Positions 13,471 through 26,600 of a stretch of 64,000 bases of DNA are shown piece after piece. A program made the position numbers and the translations under genes. Source of the stretch: Prunella strophiata (lineage: Eukaryota; Chordata; Aves; Passeriformes; Prunellidae); NCBI GenBank assembly GCA_036583965.1, contig JAZBQD010000014.1, positions 27,385,490-27,449,489 on the forward strand. Reading direction: 5' to 3'. Under the pieces are notes generated by a model that searched no databases, was not told the DNA's origin, and saw nothing but the letters and a program-made list of their open reading frames with translations. Position 1 is the stretch's first letter. Each line of letters begins with the position of its first letter.

Positions 13471-16258
13471 GAAGCATTTTACAGTCCCCAGTTTAATTAA
13501 TTTCCACAAATCTTCTTTAAATAAAAATGGAAGTTAACCAATAAATTCCTGAGATTTAATTTTATGTTATGATAATATGCAAATTTTGTTTCAAATTATT
13601 AGAAAAATATTTCATTCACAGCATATGACCAAACAATACTGCCAAATAACACAAAACCAGGGCTAAGATAGTATTAAACAGACATGCTGCATTTTCTTTT
13701 AATACCCTTCTTGGGAAAAGAAAGCTGTGGAAACTAGCTGGTCAAAAGTATATTTAGGTTTATCTTATACCCTAACAAGAGCAAAGTAAGAGACACAATC
13801 ATAAAACAGATCAGGGTAAAGAAGCCACTGCAATTCAAATTTTTTAACCTCACTGCCTCCCAAGGACAGTATGAAAAGCAGAGCTGACCTAGACAGGGTG
13901 GGTAGGGATGCCACGAGCCATCTTTGCCACCCCTCTACTCACAACAAGGATCACTAAACTGCCCTCTGACAGTTTAAGTTTGCCTGACTCATTCCCAGAA
14001 TCTTCAACAGGGATGCTGCAGCATCTCTAATCCATCAGCTGCTGTGCTTCACTAATTTTACACTTACAATGGTTTCCCCAATGTCTAACTTAAGTCTCCC
14101 TCACTAGAATGTAAAATCATTATTATTATTCTTCTCCTGTTCCCCATAGACAAAATAACAGTTTAGTACTCTCCTCTTTGCAACAACCTCTCATGTATTT
14201 GAATCTCAAGCTGAAACCATTTCTTTAATTGACTAATTCTTTCAAATTGTGGATTTGGGGGAAGTTTTCTAGAATGCCAACCATCCTGGTTGATTTTCTT
14301 TAGACTTGCATGGAAGTCATAGATCAACTAAAGTATGATAAGGACCTACAAGCATCACTGTTAACTTCCACAGCACTATCCTTTCCATTGCCAACATACA
14401 CAAATGGTACCAGCCTACTGCACTTAGAGCTTGCTGTTCTTCAACTAAAACTGTGCCTCAGCACTTTTTACTAATAAAACTGTTGAATGTGCAATAAAGA
14501 CATATGCCTAACTTAAAATCAATTTAACTATAAAAAGCCCTAAACCCAGACCTTCATTAATTTAAATTTTGCACTCTGTTTTGTGGTGTGACTTATCCTT
14601 GCCACATCATATCACCTAGCCAAGGCACATTGTTTCTAATCAGTATTATTTCATTAGGTAAGTACTTATTAGGTTGACAGACATTTCACATGCACCCATT
14701 GCAAGTTGCTGTGCAAAGTCAGGGGACACAAAAATAAACACTATGTGTTCATACACCTGAAGAAAGTTAAATCCATTAAACAAGAAATATAAGGAAGAGC
14801 ATTATCTTATGAAGATAACTAGTTCCTTTTGAAAGAGGTGACAATGACAGTGAGCTATAAGCAATAGGAATGTTCTAGATCAGAGGGAATCTCTTGCTCC
14901 TTAAATCTCATATGGATCAGGTGTCATTGCTCCCCTGGCTCTTGTTAAACATTATCAGATAAACTTGCTAGACAGTGTTCCCAAGGCAAGGCTCCTGAAG
15001 CATTGAACCTAAATCATCAAAATAAAAGTGAAGTTACTATAAAGGAACCATAGGTGAGTCCTTACTAAATGTTAATTTTAAACTACATTATTGAATTACA
15101 TCATCCATCATTAATGAAACACCAAGCCTCTGACTACATACCCTCACCAATTCGATGTGTTTGTGATTAGGAAGAGTGATTTTTTTTCTTTTTCACTGAA
15201 GCAAGTAGGACTCTATTTTGATGTTTGCTCCAAGTATTTTACCATCCCATATCACCATTGTTGTGACTTCAGCAGAGTGTCCTTGCTCGTCAAGGTTACC
15301 CAGGAACCCTGAGCAGATGTACTACAAAATAGAAATGTATGTATGAGATAACACATTCCAAGTAGGTTTGCCATTCTGTGGCACGAAGCATTTCCAGCCA
15401 CTTATCAACAGTAGAGTTGCTATTTGCATTTTGTACTCTATACATGAAAGCGCTACAGCTGCCTGTGGCAACAAAGGAAATGCAAAACTTGCTGGAAGAA
15501 AATAAATAAAATAAAACCATTTCCTGTGGGACAATTCAAAGTCTCACCTCAGTCATCCTGAGACATCAGGGATTCTGTGTTGCCTCTTTTTTTTATTAAT
15601 AATGCAGAGACAGTCTTTCAACCACTCCTTCATATGAGGAGCCTTTCCTTTGGAGGTGATATGAGTCATGTGATTACCTCAGTCATCTGGAGTCAAAGGC
15701 TAAAAACTGATAGAGGTTCTCACTATCACTAGCCTATAATTTGGCACCCAGAGAAGCAGTAATAAATGAGTGTTTATCTACTCAATGGGGAATTTCATTT
15801 CACTTTCTGCCCCCAAAGTCATTACCTGCACAATAGGAATGAGCAATGGAAATTCACAACATAATAAACTATTACAGGCTTCCTGTTTAAGCAGCATCTC
15901 AAAATCATTTTCTGGACTGAAAGCTATAAGCAAACTGTGCTCCACAACATAAGAAAAATTTGTTGATATGATGAAAAAAAAAGGTATTTGCATCTCCTAA
16001 GAACAGAGAAGCATTTTGTACTCCAGATAAAGAGTTTCTTCTGTTCTCAGTATTGTTTTCCTTGGTGAAGAGGAACATTAAATAGTCCTAATTTTCCTTT
16101 TTATAAATCATTTTATTAAAAGTGTCACTAAGAAATATTTGTATAAGTCTCTTTATCTAACTGAAAGACAAAAGACATTTTCTATCTTGTTGAAAAAATC
16201 TTATGTGATCAAAAGGATAAGTAATAAGAAAATATTGTTCAATTAACTTGGTATACCA

Positions 16259-16278
16259 TTTACACTTATTTACACTTA
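16259..16278. repeat. 10-base tandem duplication
   Basis: The unit TTTACACTTA occurs twice in direct succession and is followed by a third partial TATA-rich copy. It is a minor local duplication. Confidence 0.8.
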
Positions 16279-16952
16279 TATAGCCAGTAAGTAAATAAAC
16301 CAATACTTTTGGTGTAATACCCACTCAAAATCCTGCATAAAAGCTTACACTGAATATTAATATTTTTCTAAAATCGGCATCTCACTAAGCAAGAAATGAA
16401 AATATTTGTAAATATAACAGCACTTAAAATGGTCAAAACTTGTATTTTTATTCAGTATTTTTGTGGAATGTATTGGGGTATCATTTTAAAACTAAGATAT
16501 TAAAAGCTATCACAGTTTCAAGCAATACCTCTCCACTGCCTTAATTATAAAAACCTAGTTTCTCATCACTGTTATATTTGTTCAAGCGTGAAAAGCATAA
16601 TATTTTTTCCCTTTTATTCACATTCTATTGAGATATTTCAGTCTAGAAATCTAAGATTATCTAGTCCAGTACTGATATGACTGAAGTAACTGTGTAGTCA
16701 TCCTGTGATCCTATGCGAGGAAACACAGCAAGAAAATTATGTAGTCATTAAGGGAGCAACAGAAGCCACTTACATAAATTACTGTACAGTAATTCAAAAG
16801 AATATGAGGAGAAGAGATGCTTGAGGCTTATGCTTCTTTATTCTGTAAGCCTTGAATGTATTATCTGCCCAAATCTTGGGAAAGAGACCACCTGGTATCT
16901 CCTTTTTAAGCTTAAGTGAGCAAATCAGTGCTTCTGTTTTTTCTAAAAGGAA

Positions 16953-16973
16953 TTTTTTTTTTTTTTTTTTTTT
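16953..16973. repeat. poly-T tract (21 T)
   Basis: An uninterrupted run of 21 T lies between AAAAGGAA and GAGCAGC. Nothing upstream on the minus strand looks like a retrotransposed body. Confidence 0.93.
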
Positions 16974-17250
16974 GAGCAGCTAGTATGGTATCTACAGTTT
17001 CTTACTACTTTTAAGTGACTGAACTAATATCCTTTAATAGTTAAATAAGCAAACATCCTAGCTCGCCATGGGGATTTTCTGTTTGTTTCCTTAAGTCACA
17101 GGGGAAGCCAGAAGTGAGGATACCATCCTTTCTCCAACCAAAGGAAAGTAATTTATTCTAACATATTTGGTTTAATGAAAATAGTATGTTTCCTTTCCTA
17201 AAGCCTATTGATATGATAACTTACTAATTTTAATTTTTCCCTGTCTATAG

Positions 17251-17324
17251 GAAAATAAAGACCACAGAAAGGAACAGACAGCTCCAGAAAATTTGCAGTG
17301 AGAATCAAGTCCTGACCACAGAAG
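17251..17324 (+). other. candidate exon, 74 nt, unrecognised
   Basis: What is seen: a branch-point-like TTACTAAT is followed by a pyrimidine-rich tract and CTATAG, giving a good 3' splice site just before 17251. A GAAG/GTACCA site at 17324/17325 could be a weak donor. In one phase only, the 74 bases are open: 24 codons with one leftover base at each end. They encode a polar, charged peptide containing the residues ERNRQLQKICSENQ, which would suit a coiled coil. The other two phases have stops. What is inferred: this could be a small internal exon of a gene spanning the window. Against it, the donor matches U1 poorly (C at +4 and +5) and I do not recognise the peptide. No flanking exon was found. 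A chance splice-site pair is the main alternative. Confidence 0.15.
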
Positions 17325-18396
17325 GTACCAGCTACATGCACAAGTCATACAAGTCCCCCCAGTCTGGTTGATTTCAGTCACCATGGAAAACTCACACCCT
17401 GGACTTTTCAGTCTTGCCTTCAGGTTCAGAATAGAGACAAATTATTTCACATTATTCAAATTATTTCCCAGGCAATAAAATTAAGTCGATTCAATGTTCC
17501 TCTCCATGCATCAGTGACTAGTGCTCTCCACCATGATGTTTACGAATGTCATTCTCAGCAGAGGAGAACACAACCTCTCTGCAAATTTCAGGGCATTCCC
17601 ACACCACCAGCCTTTGTTCTTGACAGTATAGAGTGTGGAAATACTTTTTCCCCTTTTTTGTGCACAGTTTTTGACTAAAGGAACAGTGGACTTCAGTCTC
17701 TAGCTATGAAGTGTGCACTTTTCACTGACCATAAAATTGCAAAAGCTTCACATTACACCTGAACATAATTGTAATAGCCTCGAAACTAGCATATTCAAGA
17801 AAAGTATCAGAACTTCTTATGAGGCCTGGCTTGTGTTTTTCAGAAGTTGACTCATTTTTTTAATCAAAACTTGACTTTTACCAATAACTGACTTGTGATT
17901 TATCAGAATATTTAAATGCTTAGCATCAGCATTTTACCTCTGTGCTCTGATACTATCTGAAACAGGACTTTCACTAAGAAGTCATCAGAAAGGCTGAGGG
18001 AGATACAGGAAAGTGCAGCAGAGAGTAGAAGAGCAGGGTGGATCAGACCTCAGCATTTATCTTTGTTGGTGAGCCTGAACATTTAATGTTGTTCAAAGTC
18101 TCTGAAGATGAGCAAAAGGAGTAGAAAAAAAAATCCCTGATGTTATTTTCTTAACAAGGATTTCAGGACACACTAATTAATTTTTCTCTGCTGAGAAAGA
18201 GAAGTGGACAACCAAAATTTCAACATTTTCAAATTATTTATAAGAATCAGAAGGCTGTATGCATGGCAGGGCAAACCTGACATTTATTTTGTATAATAGT
18301 TCATGTCTTGAGAGGAATTGCCACTGGAATATTATTCCCACTCTGCATGTCAAACATTAATATAAAATCAATATGGAGCCACATTCTCAACATTTT
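17325..18396. other. non-coding DNA
   Basis: I see nothing identifiable here. The stretch separates two exon-like segments on opposite strands and has no repeats, RNA genes or long frames. Confidence 0.7.
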
Positions 18397-18412
18397 TCAC
18401 GCACCTGTGTTA

Positions 18413-18421
18413 CCCCCCCCC
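18413..18421. repeat. poly-C tract (9 C)
   Basis: A run of nine C is unusual in this AT-rich window. It lies at the edge of the local GC-richer patch. Confidence 0.9.
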
Positions 18422-18506
18422 AGAGGGTTTTGCCACACTTGGCATTTGGCTCCCTCAGGACATGGGAAGAGGTTCACTGCAATCCTCCTGCTCGGCACAG
18501 CCTCAC

Positions 18507-18545
18507 CTGCCGAGGGTCCGCAATGGCTCAGCAAGACTCCGGCAT
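18507..18545 (-). other. candidate 39-nt micro-exon
   Basis: On the minus strand a pyrimidine-rich acceptor ending CCCTCCACAG is followed by 39 bases ending CGGCAG. A strong donor, GTGAGG, comes immediately after. The length is a multiple of three. Two of the three phases are open; the third meets TGA. The segment has several CpGs, unlike its surroundings. Good splice sites on both sides of a short CpG-bearing segment make it one of the better exon candidates here, but no partner exon or known protein is recognised. Confidence 0.2.
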
Positions 18546-18852
18546 CTGTGGAGGGAAAGTGCAAGGTGAGACAAAGGTGATTGGTGGTAAATTTGCTGCT
18601 TGCTCTGTCAGCAAGTCCTGAAAAATAGAAAATAAAAAGGGTGTCTTCCACAATACAGATGACATCCTCATTTGAAATTATACAGTTGGAGTTGCTTTGT
18701 GACAAAGACACATTCCTTTCTGTCTTTAGACATGCTAGGAATAAACCCACCAGAACAGCTAACCTGCAAAATACACTTAGGCTCACATAAAAGCTTGACT
18801 TCATAGATCCCAATTTTTTTTCCCTGAAAACATAATTTCCTTTTGAAGTCAT

Positions 18853-21800
18853 AGTAAATTAGCCTTCATTGCATAGCTGAGCTAGTTCTCAAACAGGCTC
18901 TACTTCAGTTTACCTCATGATCAGACATTGTCAAAAACATTAGTTAATCAAAAGCATCTCAGTTTTGAGGAAAGAAAACCCCAGAAAACCACACCACGCT
19001 ATTGTTTTTTTCAAATAGGATGTAGCAGATTCTTCATGTATGTTTACACTCTCCTGGAACACTGCTCAGACAGCTGTTTTTGAGCTCAACATTCCAAAAC
19101 TGCCAGTCTCAGAGGAGCTTTGTTTTCCCAGACAATGTGCATCCCTGTGAATCATGGGCACCTTTCAAACCTGGAATTTAAAATATTCCTATCTAAGTTA
19201 AAAGGTATTTAAGGATGCAGTTCTAACACGTTTCTTCTGGATCAGGTGTAGGTATCCAATCCTGTTTTAATGTATATAGTCAGAAATCTACAATACTGTA
19301 TTATCCTCAATTGAAATTACACCAGCTAAGGCCACTGCTTAGTCCTCATTGCTGATATACTAGATCATTGCTCTTAAATATGGTGACTTAGTGCTCAAAA
19401 ATACACTTGAATTCTGGATTTTGTTCCTGGATATTTTGCTTTATGGAATGGAGCTCAGTTTCCTTTCCTTTTTCTCCACCTCAAGCTTCCAAAGTTCAAG
19501 GCCAGCATTTTTCTGAGGCCAGTAGGAGAAAACCACAGCAAATCTCTATGACACAGATGGGAAAAAGATCATAACCACAGCACCTTACCTTCACTGGCAA
19601 CAAAAGATACCAAACTCAGTTATCACTGGCAGGAGGTTAGATATATTCTATTGGCAGGATGTTAGATATCAGGGAGGGGAATATTCAGCTCCTCTTTACT
19701 GAAGGTGAAGAGTCAAACACGATCCTAATATCACAGGAAGCACACATGGCAATTTCTGCTGTGGCTTCAACTGTTAAGACTCGAAATGAAAACTTGTTAT
19801 CCTGGACCAAAATATTTGTCTATTTTTTAAAACAAGATTTTCAGAAGAAAAGGGGTCTCTGTGGAGAGATGGCAGCAGGTTTGGTCTCAACTGTGGATGC
19901 ATACTGGCAGCAGATGCTGTATGGGGATACCAGATGAACTCACAAACTTGTGGGACCCATGTAATTTATTGCCTTCAGTTTCATAACACAAGAGCTTTTA
20001 GAACCAGTAACCCTATAGAGTAAGACCCTATAAACTAATGAAGCCCAAAGCAAGTTTAGAACCTACTGAATTTGTGTTGTTGGGTAATAGCACACAATGT
20101 GAAGTCATGGTGCCGCACACCCCTTTCCTTAACACACTGAGATCTTTTGCTTTAATTGACACTTGCAATGTTTCTGAAAACATATTGAAACTTTTCAAAA
20201 ATTTGAGAGGATCTTATGAATCAGTGTACAGACTAGTCTTTTCACCAACCACTGAAATGTGACTTTGCTCAGGATGGCTGGTAGAAGAGGGTGAGTGTAT
20301 GTTATAGACCAATGACTAGACGGAAGTTTGGCCAAAAGAGCCTATGGTTATGAAAAGGGTCACGTCTTTTGTAGTCAAGAGGATCCTGTATTATAGGTGC
20401 TTATAAGAACAGCCTCCACAGAAAAAAATCTCATCAGAGTCCATTTTATAGGATTTTTATTAGTGAAGAACCAAACAATCTCATCCTGGAATCAAACCCA
20501 TGACTTCAAACAATAAAAGCTTTTCAAAACTCGGTGTTTAGACACAATTCTCCCTCAAACTTAGGCTAAAACTTAGGCTTCCCCCACTACTTCTAAAAAA
20601 ACACAGAATTAAATATCTCAAGTAAAAATTACTCTATAATGTAGGGAATTTATAGAGATACACTCAACATTTAATTAAGTTAAATAATCACCACACCTTT
20701 TATTAGTCAAATTTTCCAAGTACTCAAAGCTCCCAACCTAAACTCCACTTATCATGAGCTGAGAAGTTAGCTGGTTCTTATTCCTAAGAGGCATGGAAAT
20801 TCCTCTGCAATCTATTGAAAATATCATTTGTCTGTGTACTGGTGCTTATTTAACTAAAAGAAAGCAATTGAAAGGACGAATTCTGCTAGTGTTAATTTGC
20901 TACAACTTTTTTTTCATCCATGAACAAAAAATTATTCTTCTATCCCAGTAAAACAGAAATACAAACTGCAGGAAACAATTCCTTCAGTCCTCATGGAATA
21001 GGCATTAAAAGGTTCAACAAAAGTTATTATCTCAGACTGTACATTTACTATTAAATTATTGATGAGCTGCTTCTATTGTCATTTTTACTTCTGTTACCAG
21101 AAATTAAAGCAAATTCTACATTTCTAAATACGCCATTCCTAGGAAAGAAACCTTTTGTTCATAGGCACCAGGATTCTCTGAAGTCCCAAAGGAATTTTCG
21201 TAATCTCACAGGTATCTTCAAGTCCTAGAATTTGCATTCTGTTTCTCAGCTCAGCTTGCAGATGTTTAAAAATACATGCAACAAGACAATTCGCTTTTGG
21301 CTACACATCTAAGAGGTTCAAACATCTGAATTATTCTGTCTGAGGTCAACTACAATTTATGTGCTAAATTAGGTTGAAATCAAGCTAGGAAGAGCTAAGA
21401 AATACTAAGATCTTTGGTGCTTGGGAACTTGAGGCTATTTCTGACCCATGTGAATCATCTCAGATCTTCTTCCAGGAAAAGGAGGCATTTTCAGGAACAA
21501 GATATGAAAATTAAGCTTACAACTTCTGAATCTCTAGGCTTCATTGATTTAAATTTTGCTGTGCAAACAGATATAAAATGTGGATTAGAATAGCAAAATT
21601 TTGTAAGAGTGTTCCTTGGATTTTGGAATTCTAGAATACAAAGGATACACATGCCATCAGATGCACTTGCATGCCAACAAGATTTGCAATAAAGACAAAA
21701 AGACATGTTTCCCTTGGCTTTAACAATCTGTATTGCTGTACTGTTCAATATATAAAATATTTTCCAGGAACTCAGGTTCAAGGCTTAAAAGAGGTATATT

Positions 21801-23465
21801 TCCTCTTATATTATAAGTGGTATAATTCCACCAAAATGTTGGATGAAGTATTAATTATATATATATATTTCAATATAATTTAGTAATTTATCAAGAGAAT
21901 CAATGCTCATCCCAAAATATATGGGCTTTTTTTTGCACAATTCAAAATTGTGAACTAATAACTCAAGTAAACTTACTATTTTTACTCTAAAATAATTTTC
22001 TATAAATTTCTAAATGATGGAGGATATTTCATATAACTATCTCCTGAAACTTTTCAATGCAATTAAGGTAGAGCTAAAGAGAGCTCAAGTGATTCTCCTC
22101 CTCAGGGATTCATGTTTAAGTAAATTCCCAACCCACAACCTAAAAGCAATCTTTGCAGTCTATTTTCTTGGAACAGATAACACCAATATTAAAACTAGTC
22201 TTGGGAGGGGACAACTTGAAACAGAATTATCCATAAATGAAAATGCTAATTAAATTAGCATTTTTTTTTCTTTACTAAATATACTAAACTTCAAAGTCCA
22301 AGAAGGGATTTTAAAAATCTAAACTAGCTATCAGCCTTCAGTACTGTTAATGTCTCTCCCACTCACCAAGAGTCATCCCCACCAGCTTCCCAGTCTCATA
22401 TTATTTCTTCCAGGAACAGAGAATAGAATAATGAAAGAACAGTGGAGAATGGACTGAGATGAACTTGCAGATATTTGTTTTAAGACTGAAGAACTCAACA
22501 GCATAATTCACTATGTGCCAGCCACATTTTTCAGAAATAATCAGCATACTACCATAAACCTGGAATTTAGGCTTCAAATATGTTTTAATGGGCTGATTCA
22601 AAAAACATTGAAGATTGCCATTGATCAAGAAGCTACAGGGAAAAAAAAATATCATAAAAACTAATTTCTGGTATTTTTTATTTCCTAATTATAAAACTTG
22701 TAATAGAAAATCAAACTTTAAATAGACTGCATTCAGCCAAAGCCCTCTTTCTGTGCCAGTATAAAATTAAAAAGAAAAAAAAATTCATCCTTATCAGGGA
22801 GAGAAAGAGTCAGAATCTATCAAATCTATCTTGTCTGACACAAAATTACAAGTGTGATGTAAAAATCTAGCTAGCCTGACACAAAATTAAGCTGCTCCTG
22901 GTTTAACTTTAAAGAACACAAACCATCTCAAATGCAACAGAAAAAACCACAGGGTGCAGTTTCCAGGAGCACAAAAGTGGGATCCAGGATCCCAGTTGGA
23001 TTCATTCTGTAAGTGCGTAGAGTGGTGATAATGATGTAACTGAATTCCTACAAGAGACTTGGAGCTGCACAAAGAGAAGACAGCTCTGGTAAAAGATCCA
23101 AGTTACCTGATCACTTAGGGTTCCTAATGAACACCTGTGCATTGCCTCCTTATGCAAATCAGAGCAAAGGCTGAATACTATAATTTAGGAATTCATTTGG
23201 AGTGCAACCTTTAAAAAACACAGAACTAAACACTGAAATAAGCATCTCATTTCTGGTGAAAAAAAATCCAAACCCCATGACCTGTAAGAATAGTCTTGCC
23301 AGTGCTGTGTATGTTTGTCCTTGACCATGGCTCATAGCAGACAGTCAAGGAAGATTATAAAACTAGGACATATTCCTCCCACTTTCTGGTTAAACCAGAG
23401 ATTTAAACTTAATTTGAATGAACAGGGTACATGATGACAGTTACATTTTATAGCCACTGTGATGC
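18853..23465. other. non-coding DNA
   Basis: I see no gene, RNA or mobile element. There is an imperfect direct repeat at 19627-19667 (TGGCAGGAGGTTAGATAT, then TTGGCAGGATGTTAGATAT), a short TA run near 21855-21868, and CTGACACAAAATTA repeated about 40 bases apart near 22836 and 22876. Open frames are all under 100 codons. Confidence 0.75.
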
Positions 23466-23615
23466 CTACCCTCCAAGAATCTCACTAATTCCATTTTTAA
23501 CTTACACCTTTGTCCTCCTTAATTTCCTCTGGCACTGAGTTCCACAACTAAGCTTCACCCTGCCTGGAAAGGTTTTAAAACTTGTTCTTCCTAGGCAGCA
23601 GAAGAAACATTATCT
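23466..23615 (-). mobile_element. ancient CR1-like LINE fragment, antisense
   Basis: The segment reads like the antisense of an old sauropsid CR1 3' region. It has CTAATTCCATTTTTAACTT, then a CTCTGGCACTGAGTTCCACA motif and then a pyrimidine-rich CTTGTTCTTCC stretch, in the order and spacing I recall for the family (consensus recalled, not searched). It is strongly diverged and 5'-truncated in the usual CR1 way. Sequence up to about 23760 may continue the element, but I cannot align it by eye. CR1 encodes a reverse transcriptase and endonuclease; no coding capacity remains here. Confidence 0.55.
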
Positions 23616-26600
23616 GGCTCTTCTCTGGTCACCTTCTCCTCACAACGTCCTCGTGTAAGGAGAGCCAAATCTGAACTAATTGTATCCTAGGACAGAGAGA
23701 CTTCTCTTCTTCCCCCCTGTTCCAAATTCTTGTTTCAACTCATTCATCCTGTGAACACAAGAGTAAATTCCTTTTCTAAGAAACTCTCTCCTCCCAGCAC
23801 AGTCCTGCCAGGAGGCTTATGACTGCTTTACCAATCAACCCTGCTATGTTATTTTGGTCCATGAGTCTTTCCTGAGCTGACTCTATTTAAATTAAAGTTA
23901 TGAGTGTATTTAAATTAACTGTAGTATTTGTGAGCATTAAAATCACCATGCAGGAAAGCCCTCTGACCTGCTAGTTGATTCCTTTACCTAAAGAATATTC
24001 AACCTGGCCTAAAACTGCCACTTTATATACAATCCCAAGAAAGCTGAAGGCTCAGGAACCTGCTCAGAAGAGGTAAAAAACTCCTCTGAGACACAGTGCA
24101 TTTATCCTGAGCCCAACCAAAAAGAGTAAAATGGAGGGAAAGAAAATTGAGGGAGAATGATCAAGTTCAAAAACAAGACACAATTTCTTTCAATTAGAGA
24201 GAACTGATGATAACTGAACCAATGGTTAAGGGAACACATTTGTCTATATTTCACCAGATTCACTGAATCACTTAGTGTGACATAGAAGATATGATAGTTA
24301 TAATGAGATGGCTTTAAGAAGGGAAAAAATAAGACTGAACAGTAGAAAACAGCATTGGTTAGTGAGATTTGCTAAACTAAGAAATGGTCCTCTCTGTCAA
24401 TGCACTTTACATTTCTGAGAATAAAGATAAAAGCTAGGGGAAAAAAAATATTTAAAGAGAGAATTCCACATGGAGGAGGGAAAAAAATTAAATAGATTTT
24501 CCTAAGTAGCTCTCCCTCTCTTCTAACAAAAGCTGTACAAATCTGACCTCTGCCTGGAACAACCTCTACAGAGTTGCAAATGCTGATGGATGGCTATCAT
24601 ATACTCACCAGGCAGACAGTCCTGTGGAACACAGATAATTTGAGGGATGAATCAGATTAGCTCAAGTTGCTTCAAAGCCCCCTCCTCTCTCTCTGGTTCT
24701 CTCCCTCCAAGGGCACTATCTCACATGAGTGCGACATTCCAGAACAATGAAATTGGTAAAGAAGCAAAAGAAAAACTCATAAAGATGGATTAAAAAAACA
24801 AAACAAACCACCACAAAAAAACAAAAAACCTACATAGAAGCAGAACCAAGGCTGCAAAATTGCAAAATTATTTCTAAAGATCTCTTCTGAAAGAAACATT
24901 CAGAGAAAAATTAACATTTATTCACCACACCCTGAAAGTGCCCTGCAGTAGTACTACCATAAGTTAACACTTCCATTTCTACAAACATGTGTTAGGACCT
25001 ATCACATGAGTATCTAAGTGAATTATATCAAAACTGTTATCTTTTTTTCCCTTAGTGTGACTCATGCCAGCTGGACTAATCTAAATATTATTAAATATCA
25101 TTAAATATATTAAGTTTAGGCTTAAATTGTACCAGCAGGGACTAGTTCAGAAAAAGAACATTAAAAAAATATTTTAATTAATTATGTTCCCAGGCTGTGG
25201 TGATGGGTGCTACCCTCACTACTTACAGTCTCAATTATTTTCCACAGATGGATAGGTATGTCTACCAATCCTTCTGGCAGCATTTCCACTGCTGCTGCAT
25301 GGTGCAAGATTTAAAAGGCCATCAAGGAAATTCTATAATGTGCTATTAAACTTAGGAAGTATTTAAGTGCCCAGATCACCTTCCCAGGGGACTTTCCACA
25401 CTTACCTGACTAGATTTTGTTGACTGTCCCTGGAAAGTGATCTGCTTTCTGTACTGACAGCAGTATAACCCTACTTTTATTCTGGCATCTCTAAGAGATA
25501 CTCAAAACAGCACTTACAAGGCACGGTACTGTGGAAGACCAGTTCTAGGACCAGAGGGATTATTTTACAGCAGTAAAAATCTACTGAAAATGGCTTTTGC
25601 ATATTATGGTACCTACACTGTTGCAACATTCAATATTTTTATGAATATTCTAAACTTATACCCATGTATATGTATATGTACAGCAAGCTGTACATGTTGT
25701 GTAGCAATTGATGCATTTTGCGGCTTGTTTTGTTGTTGTGTTTTATGAAATAATGATGTTTATAGTCTAAGCTTTTCAACAGTGACAAATACAGTATTTT
25801 AAAAAGTCAAATTGTGTATTGCATGTCAAATCTAGCATGCCTCTGGGAGGACAAATCAGCATGTGTTACACTTTCAAGTCTGCAAGCACAACTGTTAAGT
25901 ATATTATGATCAACAGGAGGAATGCAGAGTACATCAAAGGGAAAAATAAAACTCCTGGTAGATAGTAACCATTTTCTTCTTTTCTGTAAGAAATACTAAG
26001 ATGCTGGAAATTACTCATACTTAAATCACTATTAATTAAAGCAAGCCTTAGCTACTCCTTCCTCAACACCTTACTCCTTTTCCTCTTTCTGCTTCCAAAT
26101 GAAAAGATGAAATGTCAGTGTAATGAAAACCTACATAACCTCCAACATTTTGCATTTAGAGGTAAATCAAATTTATTTGGTTCACACTTTAATAGTGCTT
26201 CGGTTTTGGTAACTTTTTCTAAAGGCTATTGAATTTTGGTAGGGCACTTTAGAAAAAATTTTTTGCTAAATGCACAGAGTTCAAATGCCCTCCTTGTGCA
26301 TATGCCCTTTTCCAGCAAAATAACTTTTCTCATTCAAATCAACCAGACACTTTGTTCTCTGCTCCCACTTGTCCACACAAAGAGATTTTTTTCCCTAAAA
26401 TTTCAGAAGTGCCTCTCATCTGAGGTATGAAGTGAAGGAATTGATTCCAGCTGAACTTTACCTAAATCAACCAACAGTGCTCCCAGTTTCCACAAACAGC
26501 TGATTTCTGATCTTTGCCACCACTTTGTTTCTCTGGAGAGTTTTCTCAGCAGCATCACACAGCCACAAGCTCACAGACATGCCCATCAGATGCACAAGTG

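Larger units (their letters stand above)
1..17240. other. non-coding DNA, intronic or intergenic
   Basis: I see no recognisable gene, RNA or transposon in this stretch. Frames are short and broken, and the base composition is AT-rich and CpG-poor. The only structure is simple sequence (A-runs, A-rich interrupted tracts and one 15-base tandem duplication, listed separately) and a small CpG-containing patch at about 3922-3953. The longest frame, 112 codons at 8387-8725 on the plus strand, starts at TTG and shows no domain or signal. It is within what chance gives here. The stretch could be intron or intergenic; the sequence alone does not decide. Confidence 0.75.
18397..18852 (-). other. longest open frame (151 codons), doubtful coding
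   Basis: This minus-strand frame starts at an ATG at 18852 and is the longest in the window. The predicted product has a weakly hydrophobic stretch near residues 23-42 (FYVSLSVFCRLAVLVGLFLA) and no motif I recognise. It ends in a glycine run produced by the C9 tract at 18413-18421. The 5' half is AT-rich and the 3' half (18400-18560) is clearly more GC- and CpG-rich. The frame also contains consensus-like splice sites (see the nested 39-nt segment), so it may join an intron to an exon rather than be a single coding unit. My rough chance expectation for one frame this long in 64 kb is a few tenths, so it is suggestive but not convincing. It could be a lineage-specific gene, a long non-coding RNA exon or simply chance. 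Confidence 0.15.

Noticed and set aside
16650..16690. TCTAGTCCAGTACTGAT string resembling an old CR1 motif
   Set aside because: Only about 20 bases match, and no flanking CR1 landmarks follow.
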